The notes under the pieces are model-generated. The model was not told the DNA's origin, did no database searches, and saw only the letters and a list, made by a program, of their open reading frames with translations. This document shows, piece by piece, positions 21,126-33,699 of a stretch of 64,000 nt of DNA. Every line of letters begins with the position of its first letter. Position 1 is the stretch's first letter. A program made the position numbers and the translations under genes. Source of the stretch: Colocasia esculenta (lineage: Eukaryota > Streptophyta > Magnoliopsida > Alismatales > Araceae); NCBI GenBank assembly GCA_014218235.1, contig CM024753.1:182566348-182630347 (forward strand), written 5' to 3'.

Positions 21126-22393
21126 TGCCCCTTGCTCTTATTTTCCGGAGTTTGCTCATGGGGAGGGGAGACTTGATGTCGTCGAGACCCCTTCTTTCGC
21201 CGAGGAAGTTGTTGCTGGACTCCTTCCCTGGCCTCGGCTCGGACTGTCGGGTTGCCTTCCGAGTCGATCTTCCCTTCTTGGATGAGGGACTTGACCCAGT
21301 CTCGGACAATCGGACACATATCCGTAGGATGCAGCAGCATGGCATGGTATTTGCAATACATGGGGTGGTTTAATTCCCTCTCCGTGTATGTTGGTGGCGG
21401 CCTATGCGCCTTTACACAGCCTTGCTGCAAGAGTCTTTCGAAGATCTCCCCAGTCTTTGCGGTCGCAAAGAGATTTGGGAGACTCGCCACCCGGGATACC
21501 ATAGGGCAGGGGCCTCGTCAGATGAGCCGCCTTCTGTCATATCCGGGTCCTCTCGATTGCATCTTAAGATGGGCTGCTCTTTCAGGGATATGTTCCTGAA
21601 TTGCTGCCCCAAGCTCGCGCCTTCAGCGTCAGCTATGGACGACATCGGCGGTACGAGCCACCCTTGTTCATCAGCTTCGGGGGCTCGGAGGTTCCTGAAG
21701 CGCATATAGTCGCTTTCTTCAAATTCCCGCTGGGCCGCTTCCCTGGCTCTCATCAAGACCATGGAATTGCCTTCCGGGTCGATTTTCCCCTTTTGGATAA
21801 GGGACTCGACCCAATCCCGGACATCGGGGCACCTGTCTGTAGGGTGCAGCAGCAAGGCGTGGTACCGACAGTACATGGGGTGTTCAACTCCCTTTCAGTG
21901 TACGTCGGCGGCGGTGTATGAGCCATCACGACACCTCGTTGTAGGAGCTTTTCGAAGATTTCCCCAACGTTTCCGGTCGCCAAGCGGCTGTGATGGGGAA
22001 CTCTCCCTCCCGGGCACCACCAGGTAGGGGCTTCGCCGATGAGCCGCCTTCTATCATATCCGGGTCCGGAAAGGTGAAGGCCACCGGTGTATAAATTTCC
22101 GGCGGGTCGATGACGTTGACTGTATGCGTGACAACGTCAGCTGAATGGTCCGTCCATTCGCGAACGTGAGGCTGCGGCGGGTTGACCCGGGAGTTGCCCA
22201 AGTCAATAATCCCTTGGTTGACCCATGCTTCAACCTTGTCTTTGAAGACGTGGCAGTCCTCTAAAGCGTGCCCTGCATCTTGATGGTATATGCAGTAGTT
22301 TGGCGGGACGCTTGTTGGCGGCTGGCAGCCTAAATCCCTGCTCGCAGCAGGTGCGGTAGAGTGCCAGCGTCCGATGGCGCGGGAAGGATACAA
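20990..22393 (-). repeat. Amplified gag zinc-knuckle-like modules
   Basis: Two ~520 bp tandem copies (about 20990-21502 and 21500-22020) encode GEIFE(K/R)LLQ, PPPTYTEREL and a C-x2-YH-x4-LHPTD-x-C module. A third, different knuckle (YCIYHQDAGHALEDCHVF) lies near 22270. Together with the ordinary one near 22870 the element has four such modules, while element 2 shows one. Frames shift between copies. Confidence 0.75.
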
Positions 22394-22542
22394 TCTCCGG
22401 CGATTTCGTCATCAGACGGTTTGAAGACTCCTCGAGATCCATCCCCCGCAGGGAGGGCGCGTCCGGGGCGCAGGTGTGCCCACGGGCCCTTGGAGTCCTT
22501 GCTGGAGGGTTGTCAGGCTTTCTTGCATGGTCCTCAGGTACA

Positions 22543-23340
22543 TCACGTTTGGCGCTGACCGTGCCGCAGCGACTGGACCTGTCTTTCCAGGTTTTGCACT
22601 GTCTCGGACCATGTCCTGTGCTCCGAGGCTGAGGGATGATCCCCCTCCCATCCGTTGGTGGAATGAGCGTCCCAAGGATTTGCCTCGGGGTCTTCTGGCT
22701 CGGGAGCCGGCGCATTGACATGGATGACATTGGCCGACTGCCTCGATTGGTCCCAGGCATGGGGCTGCGGAGGGTCGACCAGATGATCATGCATGGTGAT
22801 GAGGCGACTCTGGATCAGCTTCTGTACTTCATTCTTGAAGACGTAGCAGTCCTCGACGGAGTGCCCCAGCATGCGGTGGTAGAGACAGTAATTTGGTTCA
22901 TCCACCCTATCCGCTTCACTTGGTCTTCTCAAGGCCGGAAGCTTGAGCAAGTCATTCTTCATGCACAGCTTGAAGAGCATCTTCGTATGGTCCCTTTTGA
23001 AGGAATACGGCGTGCTCATACGCTGTGGCAGCGAAGTTGGAGGCGGCTTTTCTTCCACCTTCTTGCTTGGAGCGCCGGAGGTCATGACCTTCTTCCCCTT
23101 GCTTTGCGGGGCGAAGTCCACAGCATTGGCTTCTCTGCCCACAGCGCGCTCCTTGCCCGGCTTAATTTTCGGGGGAGCTTGCATCGGGTTGTCGGCGAAG
23201 AACATTTCGATCTCCGCCACGACCGCGTTGAGCTGGTCGAAACCCTTGATGTTTGTTCCCAGCAGCTTTTCGCTTATTTGCGCCGCCAGGCCCCGTCGAC
23301 AGATGGTTATGGCATCTTCTTGTGTCGGGGGTTGTCGCAC
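22543..23340 (-). CDS. Element 1 gag: capsid C-terminus and nucleocapsid
   Basis: The frame continues the retrotransposon gag domain (CRRGLAAQISEKLLG, LNAVVAEIEMFF), followed by a low-complexity linker and the knuckle NYCLYHRMLGHSVEDCYVF at residues ~150-170. The same order is seen in element 2 near 45850-46330. It would package element RNA. Confidence 0.8.
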   Translation of the reverse strand: MRQPPTQEDAITICRRGLAAQISEKLLGTNIKGFDQLNAVVAEIEMFFADNPMQAPPKIKPGKERAVGREANAVDFAPQSKGKKVMTSGAPSKKVEEKPPPTSLPQRMSTPYSFKRDHTKMLFKLCMKNDLLKLPALRRPSEADRVDEPNYCLYHRMLGHSVEDCYVFKNEVQKLIQSRLITMHDHLVDPPQPHAWDQSRQSANVIHVNAPAPEPEDPEANPWDAHSTNGWEGDHPSASEHRTWSETVQNLERQVQSLRHGQRQT

Positions 23341-23352
23341 CTCATGCTGAAG

Positions 23353-24352
23353 TCACGCCACCGCTTGATGAAGTCGAGTGCCGTTTCTCCTTTTCTTTGC
23401 CTGAGGGAACACAGCTCTGCGAGCGACACCTTCTCTCGGCCGTCTGGAAGCGGTCGATAATTTCTTTTGGAGGTCGGCCCAATCGACAATGGAGTTGGGC
23501 CTCAGCCTGGAGTACCACTGGAAGGCGGTGCCTGTCAGGGATGTTGCGAAGTAGCGGAGGAGGTAGGATTCATCGAATGCCAACTCTCCCATGGCCGTTA
23601 TATAGTAGGCCAGGTGCTCATTCGTGAGCCTTGTCCGTCAAACTTCTGCAACTTCGGCGCCTTGGGGAAGTCCGGTGGCAGCTTCTTGAATTGATGGTGG
23701 ACGGGATACGGCACACTGTAGAGATCCACAGTGGCGTTCCCTCGCCTCGCTGAGCAAAGCGGTCGTCCACGATCTTCTCAATCATTCGCCGCTGGGCGAC
23801 GATATCTTCAGCCGCGGAGGCTTGGGAATTTATGCCCCTGCGTGGCTGTTGGACCGGATCGACAGTATAGTCGTTGACCGCGGCTATGCGTGTGTTGACA
23901 TCGGGCAGGTCGCCTTGTTGATGTCTTGTCCGAGCATTTTGGTTTGCCGTCGGCACTAGGCGGCGTGGCGCATTTGCCCCCGCCTGTTGTCCTCGCTCGG
24001 CCAGGAGTGCGGCCATTTCAGCCTGCCAACGCTGTATGAAATCATACTTGGCGTCATCCGTCATCGCTTGGAAGGCAGCTCTGGTTGGCGGCATGAGGAA
24101 CACTTCAGCTTGCTCCCCGTCAGCCGGCAGTTGTTGATCTCCGAGGCGGAGGCTGGCGACTTCGTCTTGCTCCCCTCCTTCGGGTCCAGTTGGACCTGAC
24201 CCGGAGGGGCCTTTGATCGCGATCGAGTGGAGGCTCGAGAAGTTGTCCCAGGTTCGAGGGCTCAGCCTGAGTGCCTTGCTGCCCTTGGAGAAGTCTCCTG
24301 GCAGCACTCCGGGTGTACCGGAGGACAGCTTCCTCGTCCTGTCCGGACTCAT
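23353..24352 (-). CDS. Element 1 gag: capsid region, frameshifted
   Basis: Two overlapping frames cover the conserved gag core. One (23618-24352) contains RAAFQAMTDDAKYDFIQRW and MIEKIVDDRFAQRG. The next (23353-23592) contains LRYFATSLTGTAFQWYSRL. A third short frame (23307-23489) continues with ALDFIKRWRDFSMRC. The shifts lie in short runs and break what should be one protein. Confidence 0.75.
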
Positions 24353-25301
24353 TTATCCTGAGCGCTCCCGCAGGGATGCCGGATGGCCCAGGTGCTTCCC
24401 TCCCGAAGCGTAGCAGGTGAAGATCTTCATGCCTCCACCTTCTTCAGGCGTCCGCTGCACTCTCCGCTTCTTGGGCTTCTGAGCGCTTGGACGGATTGCT
24501 GCTCCCAGCCTGGAAAAGACTGAGGCGCTCAGTCTTTCGAAGACCGAGACTCGAGGTGTGGAAGCTCCGGCTTGACTCGCGTCTCCCTCTTCAGCAGTTT
24601 CCGCTTGGGCGGGGACGAAGTTGGGCTTCCTATAATGCCCCTGCGTTTGTGTCCGCGGGGACGAGGAGGTTCGGCTTCTTGGGCTTTTTCTCGCCCAAGT
24701 ACCGTCGCCTTCTTGGAGCCATCGGCGGGTTGGTCCGCTCTGGCTTGTTTGATGTGGCGGGCTTCCTGCTTGGTCACCCACATTTGCCTCATTTTGCGAG
24801 GCGGTTGGGGCGCCGAGCTTGATGCCTGCCCCTGTTGGGCTCCTTTTGAGGAGTCCCGATCTTCTTGACGCATCCCCTGGAGGGGAGCGAATTGGTTGGA
24901 GGTTGCCACCGTAGGGACGCTTCTGTCCCGGGGCAGTATCGGCTCGCCTCCATCGAGCCTGACGCGGATGTCGCCAACTAGCACCGTTTTCCGGAGTTGG
25001 AGACGATCGCGTGGGGCTTGCTGCCCCTGCGTCCCTGGCGCTGCCCCCGTTTTCTAGGGACTGCGACACAAGAGATGGTGTTAACCGAGAAGACTCGGCC
25101 TTGACTTGGACGGGGTTTGGTGCCCCTGACCGCAGTAGCTTTGGACGCCGCCTTTGGAGTAGCTTGGACGGCGGGGACCACCCCTAGGAAGTAGGGGGAT
25201 CCCACCACTGCAGGAAAGTCGCCGAACACGAGCGGGACGGCGAGGTAGCCACATTTGGCGTGGCACGCGATGACTTGCGGACCGTAGGTGACGGCGGCCA
25301 T
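24353..25301 (-). CDS. Element 1 gag N-terminal extension, frameshifted
   Basis: Blocks SPYFLGVVPAV and KMRQMWVTK in different frames have clear counterparts in element 2 (SPYFLGVIPAV near 43890, VKQMWVTKEEA near 44375). Conservation between two diverged elements shows that this 5' region codes. I assign no known domain. Confidence 0.6.
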
Positions 25302-25438
25302 CGAGCAAGCTTGATTGCAGGTGGGAGACGGGCGTTTGATGCCGGCTTTCGCTCCTTGTACCTGTGATGTGGAAATTAGTCATCTTTATTTCTATATCGG
25401 CATACGGTCTTTTTACATATGCATGGAAGGCAGGAACA

Positions 25439-25456
25439 GTCCCACCGGGCGTGCCA
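25439..25456 (-). other. Primer binding site of element 1
   Basis: The minus strand reads TGGCACGCCCGGTGGGAC three bases after the 5' LTR end. TGG pairs with the CCA end of a tRNA. I do not assign which tRNA. It differs from the site of element 2, so the two belong to different families. Confidence 0.75.
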
Positions 25457-25459
25457 GAT

Positions 25460-28069
25460 TGTTGGAACGCGGAATTTTCTTTCTTTCGATCCATCTCTTT
25501 TATCCTTCGAGATGGATCTTTTGCGTTGGGCGTGCCAGACTGTTTGCGAGAAACAGACAAAGATTATTTTACGAGGAGTATTGGGTGCGAGCCCTGATAC
25601 CCTCGAATTTATTTTCCGCGTGCGCTCGCGTTCAGGGCGATTGGAGTGGTCGTGTACTGGACCGTTCCCCACCGACCGAAGTCGATGTTTCATTTACATC
25701 GAGTATAACACTCGAATACCTTCGAATGCGTAATGTTTGTTAAAGACCGTATGCCGAAATTTAAAGAAGAAAAGGCAGATGACAAATGAATTTCCACAAT
25801 TTTATTCAAGCATGCTCATGTCATTTATATTTATGACATGACGCTTACATTTACATGTACGCCTTTAGTGGGGTTTTGTACCTCCACTGGGCGTGTATAT
25901 AACAAGCCAAGTACATGGACGTCGACGACAGGGTGTATGTGCCTCCGTCGGACGTTTACACGATGGTGGGTACATATACCATGCCTCCATAGGTTAACAT
26001 GCCTCGACGCGTTCTTTTTTTCACGACACCGGAGGACTTAAGTGCATGCCTCGACGTGCGTCGTTTTGTGACGCCGGAGGATTTAAGCACATGCCTCGAC
26101 GTACGTCGTTTTATGACGCCGGAGGACTTAAGTACATGCCTCGACGTGCGTCGTTTTATGACGCCGGAGGACTTAAGTACATGCCTCGACGTACGTCGTT
26201 TTATGACGCCGGAGGACTTAAGTACATGCCTCGACGTACGTCGTTTTATGACGCCGGAGGACTTAAGTACATGCCTCGACGTGCGTCGTTTTATGACGCC
26301 GGAGGACTTAAGTACATGCCTCGACGTACGTCGTTTTATGACGCCGGAGGACTTAAGTACATGCCTCGACGTACGTCGTTTTATGACGCCGGAGGATTTA
26401 AGTACATGTGCTGAGAGTCATGTGACAACCTTGTGCGTGTCCCTGCTGACGTGGCGCAATGCAGCCCGAACGCCGAGGACGGGACACCAACGGGTGTCGG
26501 CACGTGCGGCCTCTACTTAAGCTCACGCACGGATCCGCTCGGACAGACTCGGGAGCTTGGGCCGGAGATGGCGCGTTTAGGCCGATTTTTTCTTTCTCTC
26601 CCTCCTCCAAATGGGGGTATGCCCCTGCGGGGTGTTTTGTGCCTCCGCCTGAGCAACGTACCTCTACGTACGTCGTTTGATGACGACGGAGGACTTTAAA
26701 CATGTGCCTCAACGAGTGTCGTTTTATGACACCGGAGGACTTAAACATGGCCTCGACGTACGTCGTTTGATGACGACGGAGGACTTGAATACGGGCCTCG
26801 ACGTGCGTCGTTTGATGACGACGGAGGACTTAAATATGTGCCTCGACATGCGTCGTTTGATGACGATGGAGGACTTAAACATGGGCCTCGACGTGCGTCG
26901 TTTGATGACGACGGAGGACTTAAATATGAACACCGGGGGTCATATGACAACCTGTGGTATCTTCTCACGGACGAGCGCAAGAGGGCCCGATCGCGGAGGA
27001 CAGAACACCGACAGTCGCCAAAGACTTTCTCCCCGGCAGGTGCGGCCTATTTAAGCTCACGCACGTAAGGCTCTCACGCCGGTCTCTCTCTTGGCGCCTT
27101 TTTTTGAGCCGAATCGCCCGCTTGCAATCGCCTTTTTTTTGGGGCCGAATGGCATGCTTGTGAATGGGGGAGTGCCCCCTATTTATAGATTTTGAGGGGG
27201 GCTAACCGGCGGGGTGCCCCGCGAGGGGCCTGACTGGCGGAGGGGGGGCGCCGGTTAGGGGGCCTAACCGGCGGCCCTCTCTGGCTGGCAGAAAGGGCCG
27301 CCAGTCAGGGGGCTGACTGGCGGCCCTCCTGCTGGCTGAGGGGGGTCCGCCGGTCAGGGGGGGCTGACCGGCGGCCCTCCTGGCTGGCTGAGGGGGCCGC
27401 CAGTCAGGGGGCTGACTGGCGGCCCTCCTGCTGGCTGAGGGGGCCGCCAGTCAGGGGCCTGACTGGCGCCCCTCTTGGCTGGCTGAGGGGCCGCCAGTCA
27501 GGGGCCTGACTGGCGCCCCTCCTGCTGGCTGAGGGGGCCGCCAGTCAGGGGCCTGACTGGCGCCCCTCTCTGCCTGGCGGGGGGGGCAGACTGGCGCCCC
27601 TCCCTTCCTGGCGGAGGCACAGACCGGTGCCCCTCTCCGTCCTTGGTCATTTCCGAGAGGATTTCTGGGAGTTTTGCTGGTTTGTCATGGCACGTGCGGC
27701 ACACGTGCGCACACATGCCCGCATGCATTTGACGTGCATTTGACGTGCGTTTTTGCCCGTTTCGCGTGCGTTTGACCCCATTTTGGAGGGCATGTGCATT
27801 TTACCCTTTCGGACCCATCCGAGTCGTACGCGATCTTTAACGCGAGTCCGAATATTGAGTTTCGGCTGTCCGGGGCGCGCATTTCCGCCATTGACAGGCT
27901 TTTTAAGCGTCATCCTCCGGCTCGTTCTGGGTGGACGTCCGAACTCAAACCCATTTATCTCAGGTGTTCGAGTGAGGGAGACCGGAGTTTCTTCCTAGCC
28001 TTTTGTGGATTTCCGGACGAGTTTGCCACCCGGGACTTGTTTAAATCCCGATATTTTTCGGGTTCAACA
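25460..28069 (-). repeat. Element 1 LTR (5' LTR in the sense of the element)
   Basis: This LTR is near-identical to 9523-12145. It carries the TATA region at about 27178-27190, the two 45 bp arrays (25997-26410, 26655-26930) and the hairpin array (27200-27640). The retained target copy TACCC follows at 28070-28074. Confidence 0.92.
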
Positions 28070-28074
28070 TACCC

Positions 28075-29425
28075 CAAAGGCTTTCTTCCTCCCACCTTTT
28101 CACTAGTTAGAAATTATTATCATTGGGATGTTCTAGATGGATACATAATCAAAATTTTACCTTTTCTGCAATGGAACACAAACACAGCTTACTTAAGGAA
28201 GATCTCCGATCTCGAAGTTGGATCGAACTTAGTCTAACCTGTCACTTGAACTGGAGGGTGTTAAATACTTCTTGTTGTTGTTATTATTATTACTATTTAA
28301 TTTCTGTCATGTCATAATAGATTTTGAAAGTAGTTTAAAAAATAAATTTTGATGTGATTGAGAGAGAAAAAGAACATTCGTTTTTGGGAAAGTATTAATA
28401 CCCCCTACTCGTTCTCTTCTATCTATAGACACAAGGGGGCAAGTCCCACACCCGATGTGGGTATGGAACTCGCCCTCTTATATCTGTAAACAGAAAATGG
28501 CGAGTATGGTGGGGGTGAATGGTAAGTGGGGCTCTTCATTTTTAAATATCTTTCGTTATTTGGAAACTCCAGTCTAGCAAGTGTTCTTATCACTTCAGGG
28601 AAATGGACAAGTCCAAGCCTGCACTACTGGTTTTTCAAATGAACTAGGGGGCAGGAAACGATGGCACTAGTTGAGATTAAAAATACAGTTCAAGTCACGA
28701 AGCTAAATTCAAAGAAAGATAACTAGTTACATCAAATTGTGACGAGTTATTAACAAAGACCACTTCCATTGGAAAAGGACATGGGGAAGGAAGGTGCCTT
28801 ATGACATATCACACTCTTCTTATTCCTCTTTTCAGCTGTGTTAGCTTCTTACACATTAAATGTCAATGTTGAAACTCTTGATCATCAGTGGAGAAAATAG
28901 AAGAAAAATTAAGATATTCAGACAAATAAAATAAGTCACATGAATGCTGATTCTATGAGATGAAAAAGCTTTTGAAAAGTACATAGATGTGGTTTCTGCA
29001 TATAATCGTAACTCTCCTAGATTTGGAATTCTCGTAGGAAGAATAACATCATGAACCAAATATGACAACATAAAAGATAGTGTCCGTTTGGCATGAGAAT
29101 AAAGTGAAGTGAGGATAGAGATACTTTATCTCTATGAAATTAAGATTTCCCCTTGAATGAGTTATCCTCACTACTATCTCCATTTTCTAGATTATCCATA
29201 TTTCTCTTAGCACCTCTTTTTCTATGAACGGTAAACATACCAATATCAAAGAAGGTATACATATATACATGAGGAGTGTGTGTGTATATATATAAAGTTA
29301 TAACAAATTTGCTTACTGTCTTCCTCTTCTCCTTTCTTCTTCCTCTTCTCCATGTCACTTCTTTCTTCTTCTTACATGTATGATTTTATTAATATTTATA
29401 TATTTAAACGATACAAAATTTTATA
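28075..29425. other. Continuation of DXS copy 1 upstream region
   Basis: The interrupted copy 1 sequence resumes here. Positions 28075-28736 align with 42306-42960. From 28737 the copies differ until 29298, which again resembles the end of the window (63885). I see no gene. Positions 29325-29370 are a CTTCCTCTTCTCC-rich tract. Confidence 0.55.
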
Positions 29426-29848
29426 CATGTACCTATATATATATACGGTAAATATATATATATATAAGTACCTATATAAATATATATATTGATATATATA
29501 TATTTATGTGCTATATATATAGCACATATATAACTATATGTGCTATATATATTATTTATATATCAATATATATGTATATATATATACATGTATATATAGA
29601 TACAAAGATGTATATAAATATAGGTACATGTATAGTTATAATTATGTATATATCTATGTATATAAATGTACCTATATATACATATACAAGTACCTATATA
29701 TATTTACCTATATATAAATTATATATATAGATATAGGTACATATATATATAGATATATAAATATAAATATACATATATATACAGATAATATAGATATACA
29801 TATACATATATATAGGTACATATTTATGCAGATATAAATACATATCTA

Positions 29849-29903
<55 letters not shown>

Positions 29904-29937
29904 GTAATAAATATATGTATCTATATTATCTGTATAT

Positions 29938-29986
<49 letters not shown>

Positions 29987-30118
29987 GTGCTATATATATT
30001 ATTTATATATCAATATATATATATCTGTAATATATATGTATCTATATTATCTGTATATCAATATATATTATATATGTGCTATATATATTATTTATATATC
30101 AATATATATACATGTATA
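29426..30118. repeat. TA-rich minisatellite, left part
   Basis: TA dinucleotides are mixed with a longer returning unit, TGTGCTATATATATTATTTA-TATATCAATATATA (near 29545, 29987 and 30077). Reading frames here are artefacts. The array resumes after the solo LTR. Confidence 0.85.
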
Positions 30119-30123
30119 TATAG

Positions 30124-31882
30124 TGTTGTGCCGGATTTTCACCAGTCGATTCCATAGAAGAAACAGGAAAAAGGGGCGAATAAACAGAATAAATAAATGG
30201 AAAATTGAAAAAAAAAGTGAGAGACGGGAGGCCTCACCAGCAGCCACTGCTACTGTGGTCTGCGCCTCCCCAAGCCTTCGCCTCTGCCTGGTTTTCCACG
30301 GCAGGAGGGGGAAGACGGAGCAGGGGAGGAGAGGACGCCGCCGCCACCCCTGCCTGGGTGGACCGCCGCCGGCCCCAGCTCCCACCGCAGGCGCCGTCGC
30401 CGCCCGGCCTCACCGCCGCCGCCCAGTCTCGCCCTCGCTGTTGCTGCTCCAGCCGCCGCCGTCTTGCTCCCGCCGCTGCTGTTGTTCACACGCCGCCGGC
30501 TTCCCCCCTTGGCCATTGCCGCTTCCTGCTCTGCGTGAGGAGCCACCGCCAGCCCCCTTGCTGCTCGCCCTCGCCGCTGTTAGCCCGGGAGGGACGCCGC
30601 CGCCAAGCAAGGAAGAGAGGGAGGAGGGGGGTCGCGCATCCCTCCTCTTCCCTACTCTGCTTCGCGCAGAGCCAGTCCAGGAAGGGGCCGAACAAAAAAC
30701 GGAAAGGGAAAGAACAGAAAGAAAGAAAAAAGCAGGGATTAAAATGCAAATACATGACCCCAAAATTGCATAAAACCCCCTGTGAAGAATGCAAGACCTC
30801 CGGGGAGGGAACGGAACGCAAACGTTCCGGCCGGGGGCTCTTCCTCCATTCACTATAAAAAGGAGGGGGGGGGGGCGCTCCAAGGAGGGGGTGAATTTTT
30901 TAAGAGAGAAAACTTGAGCAAAGCTTCGGGAAGAGACTGCAAGGCTGTCCAGGGAAAGTGTCTGCAAAGCAGCCCTAAAGAACATCGTGTAAGACACGAT
31001 TTAATTTTCTCCAATTTAGAAACAAGGTCCATTGGGCTTCCCCTTGTTAGGCCAAATTTCTTATTGGGCCATAAGCTGCTTATTGGGCCAAACTTGTAAT
31101 TTCCATGATATGATGAATTAAATGACCATGTTGTTTGATGCTTAATGGGCCTAATGATGGTTAATGGGCTGCCCTGTGATATATTCGTGCATGTGATGTT
31201 TAATGGGCCCATTGGGCTAATTTATCTCATTTAATTACACATTATACGAGTAATTACACGTAGTGTCACGTTTATTTTAAACACTTCGCTACTTGATTTC
31301 TTAACCAAAACTAACCAATTTTTCAACCAATCTTAATAAAATATTTCACAAACACTGTCATCTAATTTTCAATAACATAAAATCAACAAACAAGTCATGT
31401 CTCACATCATTTTTGATCCACCTTAAGTTAATTGTCATTTAAATCAACTAAATAAATAAAAATATCAATTTAATCCATATAATCCTAATTTAAATAAATA
31501 AATAACGAAAATGTTTAAATAAATGGAATCAATAATTCTAAAATACCAAAAAAATGAGAAAATGAATTTAAAAATCAATAAAAAATGAAATAAATATCAG
31601 AAAATTTCAAAAAAATGAACTGCATGTTTGCAACTGCGTTTCTTTCCATGTGTAATTCATTTCATTCAAATGTGAGTCACGTTCTTTTATTTCAACGAGT
31701 TTGTCTGATGGCTAATCAAGGGTATTCAGCCTTTGTGCTGATATAATTAACACTAACCGCAGTTAGTGGGAGAGGTCAAATGAACTAAATAAGACCATGT
31801 CCATATAAATAAATAAAAATCCAAATAAATCAAACTTAAAGATATAATTTAAAATTTTTAAAGTGTTAAAAATATTCTCACA
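30124..31882 (+). mobile_element. Solo LTR of the element 2 family
   Basis: It starts TGTTGTGCCGGATTTTC and ends AATATTCTCACA, and is flanked by the 5 bp duplication TATAG (30119-30123, 31883-31887). It aligns over its whole length with the right LTR of element 2 (59881-61533). A TATA box (CACTATAAAAAGG) lies near 30851. The first ~500 bases are G+C-rich and open in several frames, but I do not read them as genes. Confidence 0.9.
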
Positions 31883-31887
31883 TATAG

Positions 31888-31980
31888 ATACATAGATTTA
31901 TATATATATTGGTACATGTATATGTATATAAATGTACCTATATATACATATACATATACCTATATATACATATACATGTA

Positions 31981-32027
<47 letters not shown>

Positions 32028-32372
32028 CTATTGGTAAATATATATATTGGAACATTTATATATATATAGATATATACATAAATATATATGGATATAACTA
32101 TATGTACATATAGATATAGACATAGATTATAGATTCATACATATATATACATGTACCTATAATAGCACATATATTTATATATATGTGCGACATATATATT
32201 ATTTATATATCAATATATATATGTATATATATATACATGTATATATAGATACATAGATTTATATAAATATACGTACATGTATAGTTATAATTATGTATAT
32301 ATCTATGTATATAAATGTACTAATATATACATATACATGTACCTATATATATAATATATATTATAACTATGA
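31888..32372. repeat. TA-rich minisatellite, right part
   Basis: The array interrupted by the solo LTR continues here. The TATATTATTTATATATCAA unit returns near 32198. Confidence 0.85.
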
Positions 32373-33699
32373 CGTCATTTATTTTTTTCCCCAATGTCAT
32401 CTTTATTGGAAATATCCACAATTTGATTAGGCTTGGTAATCATAAGCAGCAGCACACATAGCAAACTTGAAAATGAGCAAGCTTTAAAACCTGCATTCTA
32501 TTCTTGAGGAGACTTACAACCTGCTTCCAATTCTGGAAATGAAATGAGCTCCAGTGTTGAGCTTACCAAGAGAAAATTGGCATATGGCGAGGATTAATGG
32601 TACCATAGGTATCCTTGATGTCAATTTTCGCAAGCCACAAACATGTCAAAAATGACCACCCAGATAAGTTCCTTTCCCATGTGTTTTGGATTTTGGAAAA
32701 CTAGATATGGAAAAAGTCTATTTTCTAGGAAATGTTCCTTTCCCAATGGTTAGCCTTGTAGGAAAATAAACAATTATCAAAGATGTTGTGTTCTGTGGGT
32801 AGGAAAATTCCTTCAAAAGTTTTCCTTCAATGAATTACACATCAATGCGCTCATCTTGTCAGATAAGTTGCCCAGATTGTCGACTTCCCTTTTCTGTCTC
32901 TTTTTTCCCTGGCTATCCACATCCTAAAATTGTAGTAAAATTTAAGACATCCTTCCACCACAAAATGAAGTTAACTCACTGCCATTGTCAAAAAATGATG
33001 TGAGCATGCTCTTCTTACAGAAAGTTGGGTGATACCTTGACCACTTGGTGCATGACCAAAAAATCAAATTACTTTGATTGAAAGCGAAATTTTAGTTAAT
33101 TAACAAACAACTCCATTTAAAATCATACACACTATTCTTGAGATACATTATACCCCTGCATGGTCATCTTTCTGATAGGCTGATACAAGGAAAGCCCATC
33201 AAAAGGAGGTTTGAACAAAAGTTCTTATGTTATAGTTTCAGATAATCTTCTTCTTAGTCTTCCCTTCAAAATGAGGTATACAAGAGGGTTCATCATGGGA
33301 CTCCACTCTATTTTCTGCGCCAACTGCCAAAGAGCACAATAGTACACTTTTTGAAAGTGAAAAGGCACAACAGTACATAACTAAACCTGAACAATGTTTA
33401 CAACTAACTTGGAAAAAATAGTCCAAGGAAAACATCATCACAAGATCATACATGGAATTGAAAGCAATCTTGGCTCTGGATATATAACATGGATACTCTG
33501 TGGGTGGGAGAAAAATCTCTCCAAATGTTGCATGGTAAGAGGACATTATTTGGCACCTTGATTTATAAAGGAAATGTCCTACATGGCTACATATTTCTAA
33601 AAACTTTCAACTGAGCATATTGCATATAAAATTGTCATAAATAAAAGTCTCAAGCCTAAGAGAAGCATGTCGATGAGAACCAAGTCATGTCACACCAAC
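32373..33699. other. Intergenic or 3' part of the GATA gene
   Basis: I cannot find the downstream exons expected after the GATA zinc finger. Near 32465-32600 the plus strand has a coding-like but stop-broken stretch (SNSGNEMSSSVELTKRKL) that I cannot identify. Confidence 0.4.

Larger units (their letters stand above)
9523..28069 (-). mobile_element. Element 1: full-length Tat-type Ty3/gypsy LTR retrotransposon
   Basis: The element is 18,547 bp, bounded by TGTTG...CAACA LTRs of 2623 and 2610 bp and by the 5 bp target duplication TACCC (9518-9522, 28070-28074). The empty site is visible in copy 2 (42300-42330). Genes read on the minus strand from the LTR at 28069: PBS, gag, protease, reverse transcriptase, RNase H, a second archaeal-type RNase H, integrase, a long 3' untranslated region with tandem repeats, and PPT. 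The double RNase H and missing chromodomain place it in the Tat group. The near-identical LTRs indicate recent insertion. Coding frames are broken at several homopolymer runs, so the copy as assembled is not autonomous. Confidence 0.93.

Noticed and set aside
29506..30157. Y/I-rich frames
   Set aside because: They are translations of TA repeats.
30205..30997. P/A/R-rich overlapping frames on both strands (195-262 residues)
   Set aside because: They arise from G+C-rich LTR sequence. The same frames appear in the right LTR of element 2 (59758-60422) without conserved protein sequence.
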